Counted from the stretch's first letter, positions 16,687 through 26,169 are shown. The stretch: DNA of 64,000 nt from an uncultured Flavobacteriaceae bacterium (GCA_947489085.1 CANLCJ010000004.1:62001-126000); one strand, 5' to 3'. Made by a program: numbers and translations. The notes: generated by a model not told the origin, from the sequence alone.

Positions 16687-17925
16687 CTAAACTTTTTTAT
16701 ACCGAACTTTAAAAAATATAATTTGAATAGCTAACAATAAAGCCATTGCTACAATTTGCATGAAAACAACTTGCGCCAAACTCTCGTGAAAAAAAACAAC
16801 CAGAGCAACTTGCAATAACCCAAAAATGCCAGATATTATAACGGGGACATAACGATCTAGAGATAAATAGTAGTATGCAAAAATATTAGATATGGCAAAC
16901 ATGGAGGTTGCCAGTGCATACTTCCATAATAAAGTAGACATTGCTACATAACTATTTCCAAAGAGAAGCGTTATAATAAGTTCGGGGAAACAAAAACACA
17001 CTATTACGATTGTAATAGATATTATAGCGATATAAGTTATATATTTAAATAAAATACCTGTTGTTGCTTTCCCTTCTTTTTTTAATTCTACAACTGTTGG
17101 TAGCAAAAGCATTACAAACATCCATGCGATAAAATAAACAATGCGACCTATAAGTGCTAAAGAAGCATACAAACCCGCATCATAAGACTCAAAATAATGT
17201 TTTACAAGGAGTATATCGCTGTTATTAATTACAATTTGTGTAAGCTCATAAAAAGCTGTTATTAAAAAGAAACGCTTTATACTTTTAGCATGATGTTCTG
17301 GAAGCTTTACTGTTTTAAAACTTATGTTTTTGTAGCGAAACGGCAGCATCCCAAAAATAAAAGATACAAATATACCTATGGCTATAATAATAGAAGATGG
17401 TATCTCTAACACATACAAAAGCATTAAAGTAACAATCAGCCTGCTTAGCATTTCTAATTGATAGGTAATTGATAAGTAATTGAACGCTTTTTTACCTTGG
17501 TATACACCACGATTAACACTCATTAAAAAATAAAGTGGCACACCACAACCAAATACAGCGAACATTTGTGCTGTAGAAGTATGAAAGACCTGTTGCAACT
17601 GTTTGGAAAATAAAACGATAAGAAACCCCATAATGAGGCCAACACCAAAAGCATTTTTATAAATCTTTGATATAAAGTTTTTAAACAGTGTATGCTCGAA
17701 TAATACTGAAAACTTAGCAGTTACCAATTGAAAGGTCATTGCTGCAAAAGACAGTACCAAAAGAAACGTTATTAGCACAGCAGCATCGGCAAAAGCTGCA
17801 GGGCCTAAAAAACGTCCTAAAATTAAATTGTAAATATAATTACCGCCATTTACAGCCAGTACGCTTAACATAAATACCTGTTCTGGTGTAATTTTCTTAG
17901 ATCTTAGCATTGCTATAAGTTGCAT
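16687..17925 (-). CDS. Polysaccharide flippase (Wzx/MATE-like)
   Basis: 412 residues with about 12 hydrophobic helices, starting with VFMLSVLAVNGGNYIYNLILGRFLGPAAFAD. This is the typical first-helix and loop signature of oligosaccharide flippases (N-Y-Y-N--LGR-LGP--Y). It is predicted to move a lipid-linked sugar across the inner membrane. It is transcribed ahead of the GT4 gene with a gap of 112 bases. The length fits the family. Confidence 0.8.
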   Translation of the reverse strand: MQLIAMLRSKKITPEQVFMLSVLAVNGGNYIYNLILGRFLGPAAFADAAVLITFLLVLSFAAMTFQLVTAKFSVLFEHTLFKNFISKIYKNAFGVGLIMGFLIVLFSKQLQQVFHTSTAQMFAVFGCGVPLYFLMSVNRGVYQGKKAFNYLSITYQLEMLSRLIVTLMLLYVLEIPSSIIIAIGIFVSFIFGMLPFRYKNISFKTVKLPEHHAKSIKRFFLITAFYELTQIVINNSDILLVKHYFESYDAGLYASLALIGRIVYFIAWMFVMLLLPTVVELKKEGKATTGILFKYITYIAIISITIVIVCFCFPELIITLLFGNSYVAMSTLLWKYALATSMFAISNIFAYYYLSLDRYVPVIISGIFGLLQVALVVFFHESLAQVVFMQIVAMALLLAIQIIFFKVRYKKV

Positions 17926-17943
17926 AATTAAAAATTATTGGAG

Positions 17944-18102
17944 GAACTCATCTTGACTTTTTCTATTTCCTAAAAAATGGCTGAAATCCCCCCTATTTCG
18001 TTACTTTTTTTGTCCGTAGCGCTGCTATGAGCTTCAAAAAGTGCCTCATCTGGTTAAATTTCAACTCATTTTCGGTTAACAACAAAAAGTTAAGATGAGT
18101 TC
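17944..18102. repeat. Spaced 11-bp inverted repeat
   Basis: GAACTCATCTT (17944-17954) and AAGATGAGTTC (18092-18102) are perfect inverted repeats, with a further partial copy AACTCAT at 18063. They sit between the STAS gene and the flippase gene on the minus strand. They could be regulator-binding half sites or ends of a lost element. Confidence 0.4.
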
Positions 18103-18126
18103 GAGTTAAAAAACTTGTATCAAGAC

Positions 18127-18396
18127 CTAGAGAGTCTCAAAATCTTCATGTAATGCTTTGCACCCATATCCAACAAAACATAAACTTTTTTTCTCCTGTA
18201 GCGCAAAGGCATAGAGTTCCCGAAGCACTTTCATACCGTTAGCATCTATTTGCGTAACAGCTCCTATATCTAGTGTAAGTTTTTTGGTATAGAGAATTAA
18301 AAATTCTAAATGGCGTCGTAGTTGTTTAGTGGTATTAGCATTAATGCAACCTCTAATAATAAAAGTGTCTTTGTATTGCTTAATTTTTAATGACAT
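18127..18396 (-). CDS. STAS-domain protein without the usual phospho-serine
   Basis: 89 residues forming a single STAS (anti-anti-sigma) domain: beta strands DTFIIRGCINANTT and KLTLDIGAVTQIDANGMKVL. In SpoIIAA-like proteins the loop reads D-[ST]-[SA]-G; here it is DANG, so no Ser or Thr is available for kinase regulation at that site. It may be a constitutive partner-binding domain or a scaffold. It lies between the flippase and the outer-membrane exporter gene, on the flippase strand. Confidence 0.75.
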   Translation of the reverse strand: MSLKIKQYKDTFIIRGCINANTTKQLRRHLEFLILYTKKLTLDIGAVTQIDANGMKVLRELYAFALQEKKSLCFVGYGCKALHEDFETL

Positions 18397-18550
18397 AATT
18401 TAATAGGTTAAGTTAGTATTAATAAAGATTTGGATTACAAAAATTAACAATAATATACGATTAAGTACGAATAATTCGATGAGATGCAATTTACTGTAGA
18501 TGAATGAATCTCTTTTTGGTATTAACTTAGCCTTTATAAAAACCCAAACT

Positions 18551-20617
18551 ATGCCACTTAAAAAACAGCTTTTTATACTACTTATTTTAATGCATACATT
18601 TGTGTTTGCTCAAAATATGAAACCAGGATTTAACTATCTAGAAACCGGAAACTATACCAAAGCAGTCTCGTTTTTTAAGGCCGTTTTAAACGATTATCCT
18701 GATAACAAAACAGCACGTTTGTGTTATGGAAGAGCTATTGGTCTATCTGGAGATGCCGATACGGCTGTAATACTATTTACAAACTTACTTAAAGATTACC
18801 CCAACGATTTTGAGGTTAAACTAAACTACGCAGAAAGTCTGCTATGGGCTAAACAATTTGAAAACGCAAAATCTTATTACAAAGGGCTGGTTGCCGAAAA
18901 TAAAAAAAGCTTTTCTGCACTTTTAGGCAATGCAAACACACTCTCTAACTTAAAAGAATACGAAGACGCGTTAAACTACGTAAACAAAGCTTTGGCAGTA
19001 AAACCAGGAAATGCCAATGCTTTAACCTCTAAGAAATACATTTATTTAGGTTACGCCTACAAAAATCAACAAGCACAAAATTATACCAAAGCCGAGACAC
19101 TATTAAAAGAAAATTTAAATTTATTTCCAAACGATAAAGACACACTTTTAAATTTAGCAAATCTATATCTTATTACTGGTGCTTACGATAAAGCCAAAAC
19201 CATTTATGAGACCTTAGGAGAAGCACCAGAAAACCGTATCTCTTCCTTAAAAAACCTAGCTCTGGTTTACCACTTAAAAGGCAAAGAAAAAAATGCTTTA
19301 GCACTAAGTAAAACTGCGTACCAAGCCATAGATAGTATACCAGATACTACACTTGTAAAACAAACCAAAGAGCGATACATACAAGCACTTATATGGAATA
19401 AAAAATTTAAGACAGCCAAACAATTAGTCAATAACTTAATAGAAGAAAAACCAAATGAAAATTGGGTTTTAGCGCTACGTGCCACGTTAAACATTTACCT
19501 AAGTAACTTTAAAAGAAGTGTAACAGATTATAATCGTATTTTAGAGAACGACAGCTCATCTTTCGATGGCAATTTAGGTAAAGCCAACACATTAAAAGCT
19601 CTAGGAGATTATAAAGGCGCTTACCAGGCAGCAAATGCAACACTAAAATTTTACAACAAACAGAAAGATGCTACACAGTTTATAAAAACATTAGACAGGC
19701 AGTTCACGCCTTTTATAGACACTAAAACCTCTTATACTTTCGATAATGGAGATAATATTGCTTACGCTGCAAGTACCCAACTAGAATTACCTGCATCTCT
19801 AAAGTTTAAATGGTTAGCCAATTATGGATACCGCACTACAAGTAACGACGTTACTAATAACGATGCAGAGTCTCATACTATTAATCTAGGGTTTAATTAC
19901 CAATTACTACCCCGTGTTGCTGTTAAGGGCATTGGTGGCATTACTGCAGCAAATGCCAATAACAGAACCTTTACGCAATTAAACACAACTATAGCATTAA
20001 GCATTAAACCTTTTAAATTGCAAAATTTGGATATTGGATATTTAAGAGAAATACAAAATTTTAATGCAGAGTTGATAGACCGTGAAATTGTAATGAATAA
20101 TTTTTATGCAAATTACAGCCTAAGCACTAATTATAACATTGGCTGGTTTACACAATACTACCACACTCCACAAAGTGATAATAATACCAGAAACCTCCTA
20201 TTTACCTCTTTATACTATAATATTTTAGCCAAACCAGCTTTAAAAGCAGGTATTAATTACCAGTACATAACGTTTAAAGATCAAGTACCTAACATTTACT
20301 TTAGCCCAGAACGTTTTAATGCAGTAGAAGTATTTCTCAACTTGATTAAAACAGAAGATGCTGCCAAGCCAAAAACATGGTACTACGAATTAACAGCAGC
20401 AACAGGATATCAATTTATAGAAGACGATCCTAGACAAAGTACCTATCGGGTTCAAGGAAAATTAGGGTACCGCTTTACCAAAAGAGCTTTTGCTAATATT
20501 TTTGGTACACGAAGTAATATTGCCTCTGCCACAGCTGCAGGTTTTACTTTTAACGAAATCGGACTGCGTTTTAAATGGTACCTATCCCAAAAACCTATTT
20601 TTAAAACATCAAATTAA
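18551..20617 (+). CDS. TPR outer-membrane beta-barrel protein, polysaccharide exporter-like
   Basis: The ATG at 18551 gives a clean signal peptide (PLKKQLFILLILMHTFVFAQ); the listed start at 18500 adds 17 residues ahead of it. Residues about 25-390 are tandem TPR-like helical repeats (YTKAVSFFKAVLNDYPDN and repeats). From about 410 to the end there are amphipathic beta strands typical of an outer-membrane barrel, ending in GLRFKWYLSQK. This periplasmic TPR plus barrel layout is that of PgaA, PelB and BcsC type exporters, so it probably carries the locus polymer through the outer membrane. No sequence-level match to one of these was tested. Confidence 0.7.
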   Translation: MPLKKQLFILLILMHTFVFAQNMKPGFNYLETGNYTKAVSFFKAVLNDYPDNKTARLCYGRAIGLSGDADTAVILFTNLLKDYPNDFEVKLNYAESLLWAKQFENAKSYYKGLVAENKKSFSALLGNANTLSNLKEYEDALNYVNKALAVKPGNANALTSKKYIYLGYAYKNQQAQNYTKAETLLKENLNLFPNDKDTLLNLANLYLITGAYDKAKTIYETLGEAPENRISSLKNLALVYHLKGKEKNALALSKTAYQAIDSIPDTTLVKQTKERYIQALIWNKKFKTAKQLVNNLIEEKPNENWVLALRATLNIYLSNFKRSVTDYNRILENDSSSFDGNLGKANTLKALGDYKGAYQAANATLKFYNKQKDATQFIKTLDRQFTPFIDTKTSYTFDNGDNIAYAASTQLELPASLKFKWLANYGYRTTSNDVTNNDAESHTINLGFNYQLLPRVAVKGIGGITAANANNRTFTQLNTTIALSIKPFKLQNLDIGYLREIQNFNAELIDREIVMNNFYANYSLSTNYNIGWFTQYYHTPQSDNNTRNLLFTSLYYNILAKPALKAGINYQYITFKDQVPNIYFSPERFNAVEVFLNLIKTEDAAKPKTWYYELTAATGYQFIEDDPRQSTYRVQGKLGYRFTKRAFANIFGTRSNIASATAAGFTFNEIGLRFKWYLSQKPIFKTSN

Positions 20618-21047
20618 TCAATTAGGTTTTGGCTTTTTACATTTTTTTGCATCAGGGATAACTATTTAGAAGTTCAAGTTTGCAAGAAACAATTCTTTTC
20701 AATACCATATCGTCTTAACGGAACAGCTACAACGTATATAAAATTACAGACCGCTTTAAGATATCGTATTTTCTTGTGTTTGTAAATACTATATACTGAA
20801 GTGATTTAGTTGAGCAACATTTGAAAAACAAAAAAACGACGTATTTTCTTTCTTTATTGTTTTTATTGTAAAAATTGAATTACATGAAAACCCGCATTAT
20901 GTCTGGGATAAGAAAGGATTGCAATCCTTATTTTACCATTCGTCGACACTTAAATGTTATTCGTCTAACTCAATACTTAAATAAACGATATTTATAATTA
21001 CACCTACAATATTGAGGTAATTTTATACCATAAACTAGTAAGATATT
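20618..21047. other. 430-base intergenic region with a 16-bp palindrome
   Basis: Separates the polysaccharide locus from the NO-sensing operon. It contains AAGGATTGCAATCCTT at 20914-20929, a perfect palindrome. A frame of 38 codons from the ATG at 20884 (MKTRIMSGIRKD...) covers it; it looks like debris more than a gene. No convincing TTG/TAnnTTTG promoter pair was seen. The operator of the downstream operon may lie here. Confidence 0.45.
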
Positions 21048-21458
21048 ATGAGATGCTTAAACATATTACTGATTGAAGATGACATGATAGAAGTTATGAA
21101 ATTAAACAGAACAATTTCTAAGCTAGAACTTCCTCATAAAATTATTGAAGCCAACAACGGCGAAGAAGCCTTACAATTTTTACAAAAAAAAGACGAATTA
21201 CCTGACATAATTTTATTAGATTTGAATATGCCGAAATTAAATGGCATCGAATTTTTAAGTATTCTTAAAAAAGATGAAATTTTAAGATATATCCCTACTA
21301 TTATACTTACAACCTCGAATAATCAACGAGATTTATTAGAGTGTTATAAAATAGGCATAGCTGGATATGTTTTAAAACCATTAAAGTACGAAGATTACGT
21401 TAAAAAAATTCAAAGTCTTCTTGCGTATTGGAGCATAAACGAACTAAAACAAATATGA
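21048..21458 (+). CDS. Single-domain response regulator (Rcp1/CheY-like)
   Basis: 136 residues, one receiver domain: acidic pair in LLIEDDMIE, phospho-acceptor D58 (ILLDLNMPKLNG), the TS pair in LTTSNN and Lys in YVLKPLKYEDY. It has no output domain. The pattern matches the small receivers that accompany PAS and phytochrome kinases. It is the first gene of a seven-gene operon, and its TGA overlaps the ATG of the H-NOX gene (ATGA). It may act as a phosphate sink or shuttle between kinases and the Hpt protein. Confidence 0.9.
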   Translation: MRCLNILLIEDDMIEVMKLNRTISKLELPHKIIEANNGEEALQFLQKKDELPDIILLDLNMPKLNGIEFLSILKKDEILRYIPTIILTTSNNQRDLLECYKIGIAGYVLKPLKYEDYVKKIQSLLAYWSINELKQI

Positions 21459-21994
21459 AAGGCATAATTATTACCGAGTTTTTAGATTTAGTAGAACATA
21501 AATTTGGATTGGAAATGGTAGATGATATTATAACCAAATCCCAATTAGAATCTGAAGGCATTTACACATCTGTGGGCACCTACAAATTCTCCGAAATGTT
21601 ACAACTACTGCAACATCTAAGCAAAAACACTGGACTTTCTATAGACAACTTGCTTCTTGCCTACGCCGAACATTTTTTTGGTGTAATAGAAGACAGCTAC
21701 CCAGGTTTGTTAGCCACCTATAACGATCCTATAGAAATGCTAGCCTCTATAGAAAATCATATTCACATTGAGGTTCAAAAAATATATCCAGAAGCAGAAC
21801 TCCCTACATTCGATATTGTTACTAAAACAGACACATCTCTAACAATGATTTACAAATCCAGCAGAGCCATGCACCATTTTGGTTTAGGGTTAATGCACAA
21901 AGTCTTTGAACATTTTAATACTAAAGCCAATATTGTTTTAGAAAAGCTTAAAGACGATGGTACCGAAGTTATGTTTATTATCAATAAAAATTAA
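21455..21994 (+). CDS. H-NOX haem nitric oxide sensor
   Basis: The true start is the ATG at 21455; the listed frame begins earlier, at a TTG. The 179 residues are exactly family size. Proximal haem ligand H102 lies in ENHIHIEVQK, the conserved proline-rich segment is YPEAELPTF, and the haem-propionate clamp Y-x-S-x-R is YKSSR (Y133, S135, R137). The position corresponding to the distal Tyr that allows oxygen binding in thermophilic H-NOX appears to be Phe (F142), which predicts an NO-selective sensor. Stand-alone H-NOX proteins regulate a neighbouring histidine kinase; the kinase gene follows with a one-base overlap (TAATG). Confidence 0.92.
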   Translation: MKGIIITEFLDLVEHKFGLEMVDDIITKSQLESEGIYTSVGTYKFSEMLQLLQHLSKNTGLSIDNLLLAYAEHFFGVIEDSYPGLLATYNDPIEMLASIENHIHIEVQKIYPEAELPTFDIVTKTDTSLTMIYKSSRAMHHFGLGLMHKVFEHFNTKANIVLEKLKDDGTEVMFIINKN

Positions 21995-23970
21995 TGAGTC
22001 AAGATAAAATTGACATTTTAAAACGCGCCCTATCTCGAGAAAAAGCGGCCAGAAAACAAGCTGAAAAAATTCTTGAAAATAAAGCCGCAGAACTCTACCA
22101 TGCCAAGCAGGAATTAGAGCAATCTTATTTAGAGCTAGAAAGCCTCTTAAATAAAACCGACTCCCAATTACAAGGTGTTTTCGAAAACATTGTAGATCCC
22201 TATGTTATTATGGATCTTTTCGGTAATGTTTTAAAAATGAATGAGGCCGCAGTAGATTTATTAGGCTGTGACGATATCAACTCGTATTTCAACCTTATGG
22301 ATCTAGTGCATCCAAAAGACTTGCAGTCTGTAGCAGAGTCGTTTCAATTTCTTCTAAAAAATGGCAGTATTACAGATTTTAACCTTAAAATAATTACGCA
22401 AAAACAAGAGGAAAAATTACTACACCTTAACGGCAGTATAATTTACGATAAAGGCCAGCCTCTAGCAGCTCAAGGTATCGTTAGAGACATTACAAAGGCT
22501 AAAGAAGCAGAAATACAGCTTATAGAATCTGAAAACAGACTGGCAACACTAATACTAAACTTAGACAGTGGCGTACTTCTTGAAGACGAAAACCGAAAAA
22601 TTGTACTTACAAATAATAAGTTTTGCGAACTTTTTGAAATTAAACAAACCCCAAACGAGCTTAAAGGGCAAGACTTTGCAAATGTAACAGAACATTATAA
22701 AACCTATTTTAAAACCCCCGATCTATTTATTCAAAATATTCAAGAGATCTTAAAAAATAAACACGAAGTTTTAGGTGATGAACTCGAAATGAAAAATGGG
22801 AAAATTCTAGAAAGAGATTACGTACCTATTTACGAGGGAGCAATCTATAAAGGCCATTTATGGACCTATAGAGATGTTACCTTACGAAGAAAATACCGCA
22901 AAGGCTTAGAAGCACAAAAACAAAAATACAGCAGCGTAATTGCTAATATGAATTTAGGCCTAATGGAAGTGGACAATTACGATAAAATTATAATGGTGAA
23001 TAAAAGTTTTTTAAATATTTCAGGATATAAAAAAAACGAACTTATTGGTAAATACGCCAACGAAATATTTCCTATTGAAGACGATATAAACACAATTAGA
23101 GAGGAAAACTCAGACCGTATTAAGGGACGTGCCAACTCTTACGAAATAAAATGTAAAACAAAGACAGGAAGCATAAAACATTGCCTTATAAGTGGCGCTT
23201 TAAATTACAATTTAAATGGAGAAGTTATAGGTTCCATTGGTATTTATCTAGACATAACAGCACTTAAAACACTACAGCTTCAAAAAGAAAAATTACTTAT
23301 AGAATTAGAAAAAAGCAATAACGAGTTGCAAGAATATGCACATATAGTATCGCACGACCTAAAATCGCCACTTAGAAGTATAGATGCTCTAATAAATTGG
23401 ATTAAAGAAGACAATAAAGACAAACTGGACGAAATGAGTCTCCAAAACATGGAACTTATAGAAGATACATTAGAAAAAATGGAACAACTCATCTCCGATG
23501 TGCTTATGTATTCCAGCATTGGAGCTAATGTTGTGGAAGAAGACCTTGTAGATCTTAATGAACTGGTAAACGAACTACAAAAAATACTATACATACCCGA
23601 TCATATTTCCGTAAATATATTAAATACACTGCCTAGTATTAAAGGAGATAGAACCAAATTAAAACAACTGTTTCAAAACTTTATTAGTAATGCTGTAAAA
23701 TTTAACGATAAAGAAAAAGGCATCATAGAAATAGATGTTTTAAATCAAGACGATTATTATAAATTTTCGGTAAAAGATAACGGCATTGGTATAGATAAAA
23801 AATACCACGATAAAATATTTAAAATATTTCATGCTCTAAACAAAAGCAAAGACTCAACAGGTATAGGACTGTCTATTATTAAAAAAATAATAAACCTGCA
23901 TAAAGGAGATGTGTGGATAGAATCTTCCTTAGGCAAAGGCACCACTTTTCACTTTACATTAAAAAAATAG
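21994..23970 (+). CDS. Soluble PAS-rich histidine kinase, H-NOX partner (HnoK-type)
   Basis: 658 residues without a membrane helix. A coiled coil (residues about 5-55), three PAS domains (about 58-170, 180-298 and 310-425), then HisKA with H454 (AHIVSHDLKSPL) and an HATPase domain (NFISNAVKFND, VKDNGIGI, STGIGLSI). It lacks a receiver, so phosphate must pass to separate proteins: the receiver at 21048, the Hpt at 26169 or the LytTR regulator. Overlap with the H-NOX gene argues that it is the kinase controlled by NO-bound H-NOX. Confidence 0.9.
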   Translation: MSQDKIDILKRALSREKAARKQAEKILENKAAELYHAKQELEQSYLELESLLNKTDSQLQGVFENIVDPYVIMDLFGNVLKMNEAAVDLLGCDDINSYFNLMDLVHPKDLQSVAESFQFLLKNGSITDFNLKIITQKQEEKLLHLNGSIIYDKGQPLAAQGIVRDITKAKEAEIQLIESENRLATLILNLDSGVLLEDENRKIVLTNNKFCELFEIKQTPNELKGQDFANVTEHYKTYFKTPDLFIQNIQEILKNKHEVLGDELEMKNGKILERDYVPIYEGAIYKGHLWTYRDVTLRRKYRKGLEAQKQKYSSVIANMNLGLMEVDNYDKIIMVNKSFLNISGYKKNELIGKYANEIFPIEDDINTIREENSDRIKGRANSYEIKCKTKTGSIKHCLISGALNYNLNGEVIGSIGIYLDITALKTLQLQKEKLLIELEKSNNELQEYAHIVSHDLKSPLRSIDALINWIKEDNKDKLDEMSLQNMELIEDTLEKMEQLISDVLMYSSIGANVVEEDLVDLNELVNELQKILYIPDHISVNILNTLPSIKGDRTKLKQLFQNFISNAVKFNDKEKGIIEIDVLNQDDYYKFSVKDNGIGIDKKYHDKIFKIFHALNKSKDSTGIGLSIIKKIINLHKGDVWIESSLGKGTTFHFTLKK

Positions 23971-23976
23971 ATCATC

Positions 23977-25110
23977 TTGAAAATTGTACAACTAAAACGC
24001 CAGCAGCAAAAAGATTGGGAATATTTATCTCAAAAACAACCGTTACAAGCACCCTTGGTTCTTGTTTTTGGAAATCGTTTTTTACTGGAAGAAGCTAATG
24101 TGTACTCCGAAATACAAACGTTATTTCCAGACGGGCATATTGTTTTTGGTTCTACAAGCGGAGACATTACTTCAGAAATTGTAGACGATAATAGCATAAC
24201 AATAACTGCTATAGAGTTTGAACGTTCGCAATTTGAAATAAAAACAAGCAATGTATTAAAATCTGGAAAAGACAGTTTAAAAACAGGAGAAGCACTTATT
24301 AACCAATTTAATACAGAAGGGTTAAAATTTATTTTTGTGGTGGCCGAAGGTAGTTTTATAAATGGTAGTCAACTTGTAGAAGGGATGAATACAAAAACAA
24401 CCAACAATACGCTAATTACAGGAGCTTTGTGCGGAGATGGAGATCGTTTCGAAAAAACGTTGGCAGGCTATAATACTGCACCAAAAGAAGGTGAGATTGT
24501 AGCCATTGGCTTTTACGGGGCTTCTCTTGAAGCTTCATTTTCTATTCATGGCGGCTGGAGTCCATTCGGTCCCATGCGCATCGTAACAAAATCTAATGCC
24601 AATATTCTTTACGAGTTAGATGGACAACCAGCGCTAGATTTATACAAAAAATACCTTGGAGAAAAATCTAAAGCGCTTCCCGGAGCTGCATTACTATACC
24701 CGCTTAATGTTAAAACAAAAGAAGAAAAACAATCTATAGTAAGAACCATTTTAAACATTAACGAAGCAGACAATTCGATGATTCTAGCTGGAGACATTCC
24801 AGAAAATTCGAAAGTGCAACTTATGATGACTAATATAGACAATATAGCCAATGCTTCCGAAAAAGCAGCTAAACAGGCTCTAAGCACTAGACAAAACGAA
24901 CCAGAGTTGGCGCTTTTGGTAAGTTGTATAGGTAGAAAACTAGTGTTAGACCAACGTGTAGAAGAGGAAATAGAAGAAGTTGTAGATGTGTTAGGAAAAT
25001 CGACCACCATTTGTGGTTTATATTCTTATGGCGAAATAGCACCCTTTCACGGCGAAAAAAACTGTAAATTACATAACCAAACCATGACGGTAACACTTAT
25101 TAGTGAATAA
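23977..25110 (+). CDS. FIST-domain sensor (NosP-like)
   Basis: 377 residues with FIST_N (IVFGSTSGDI, residues about 20-210, ending near HGGWSPFGP) and FIST_C (SCIGRKLVL, GLYSYGEIAPF, HNQTMTVTLISE). FIST proteins of this layout include NosP, a haem-binding NO sensor that inhibits a co-encoded kinase. The kinase at 25111 begins right after this stop. The start is TTG at 23977, seven bases after the previous stop; no ATG is near. Haem binding is inferred from family and context and is not shown by a motif I can point to. Confidence 0.85.
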   Translation: MKIVQLKRQQQKDWEYLSQKQPLQAPLVLVFGNRFLLEEANVYSEIQTLFPDGHIVFGSTSGDITSEIVDDNSITITAIEFERSQFEIKTSNVLKSGKDSLKTGEALINQFNTEGLKFIFVVAEGSFINGSQLVEGMNTKTTNNTLITGALCGDGDRFEKTLAGYNTAPKEGEIVAIGFYGASLEASFSIHGGWSPFGPMRIVTKSNANILYELDGQPALDLYKKYLGEKSKALPGAALLYPLNVKTKEEKQSIVRTILNINEADNSMILAGDIPENSKVQLMMTNIDNIANASEKAAKQALSTRQNEPELALLVSCIGRKLVLDQRVEEEIEEVVDVLGKSTTICGLYSYGEIAPFHGEKNCKLHNQTMTVTLISE

Positions 25111-26169
25111 ATGAACTCTTTACTAAAACGACAAATTCGTAAATATGTACCAAAGGCACTGGCAGAGCATCCAGAATTGACTGCTTTTTTCGATGCTGTA
25201 AACAGATCGTACACCAACCACGACGAACAATTTGTTATGCAGCAACGTGCCATGGCCATAAGTTCTGAAGAGTTATTTAATGCCAATGAGAAATTAAGAA
25301 ATGAGGCTGAAGCACAGCGCACAGTTATAACAAAATTAAAACGTTTGGTAGAAACACTTCGGTTTTACGACATCCCAAATCAACAATTTGAAGAAAGCAA
25401 AGATATTGAAGAAGATGGGCTAAAGTTATTGGATTTTATTACAGCGCAAGCAAAGAAAATTATTGATATAGACACGCAGCGAGAAAAGTTATTAAAAGAA
25501 CTGGAATACCAAAATCAGGAATTAAGCGATTATGCACACATGGTGTCTCACGATTTAAAAACACCTTTAAGAAGTATCGATGCCTTGTCTACTTGGTTAA
25601 AAGAAGATTACACACATTGCATGGATACTAACGGGAAGGAACGTTTAGATTTAATACGTAGCAATGTTGAAAAAATAGACACCTTGATAAACGGTATTTT
25701 AGAGCATTCTACAATTAGTAAAAACCAGGTAGACACTTACGATGTAGATTTAGATAAGCTCGTTGAAAATACCATAGGTATGATAGATGTACCGAACCAC
25801 ATTAAAATTGTAAAAAACGACAATTTCCCTACCATAAAAGGCGATAAATACAGATTGCAACAGCTGTTTCAAAACTTAATTGTTAATGCTATAAAGTACA
25901 ATGATAAGGAAAAAGGCTTAGTGGAGATAGGTTTCGAAAACGCAAACAAGTTTTGGGAATTCTATGTTAGAGATAATGGCAAGGGCATAGATAAAAAATA
26001 TTTTAAAAAAATATTCAAGACCTTCGAGAAACTAGATACTAATACCAATGCTACTGGTATTGGCCTTTCTTTGGTAAAAAAAATAGTAGATGCACTTGGT
26101 GGGATTATATGGTTGGAGTCTGAAAAAAATAAGGGAACAACTTTTTATTTTACACTAAAAAAACGCTAA
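25111..26169 (+). CDS. Histidine kinase, FIST/NosP partner (NahK-like role)
   Basis: 352 residues, soluble. The N-terminal segment starts LLKRQIRKYVP and leads into a coiled coil (residues about 45-85). HisKA has H147 (AHMVSHDLKTPL), followed by HATPase motifs NLIVNAIKYND, VRDNGKGID and ATGIGLSLV. The catalytic half is closely similar to that of the kinase at 21994 (shared SHDLK-PLRSIDAL, KYNDKEKG or KFNDKEKG), so the two probably arose by duplication and may use the same phospho-acceptor. No receiver domain. It follows the FIST gene without a gap. Confidence 0.88.
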   Translation: MNSLLKRQIRKYVPKALAEHPELTAFFDAVNRSYTNHDEQFVMQQRAMAISSEELFNANEKLRNEAEAQRTVITKLKRLVETLRFYDIPNQQFEESKDIEEDGLKLLDFITAQAKKIIDIDTQREKLLKELEYQNQELSDYAHMVSHDLKTPLRSIDALSTWLKEDYTHCMDTNGKERLDLIRSNVEKIDTLINGILEHSTISKNQVDTYDVDLDKLVENTIGMIDVPNHIKIVKNDNFPTIKGDKYRLQQLFQNLIVNAIKYNDKEKGLVEIGFENANKFWEFYVRDNGKGIDKKYFKKIFKTFEKLDTNTNATGIGLSLVKKIVDALGGIIWLESEKNKGTTFYFTLKKR

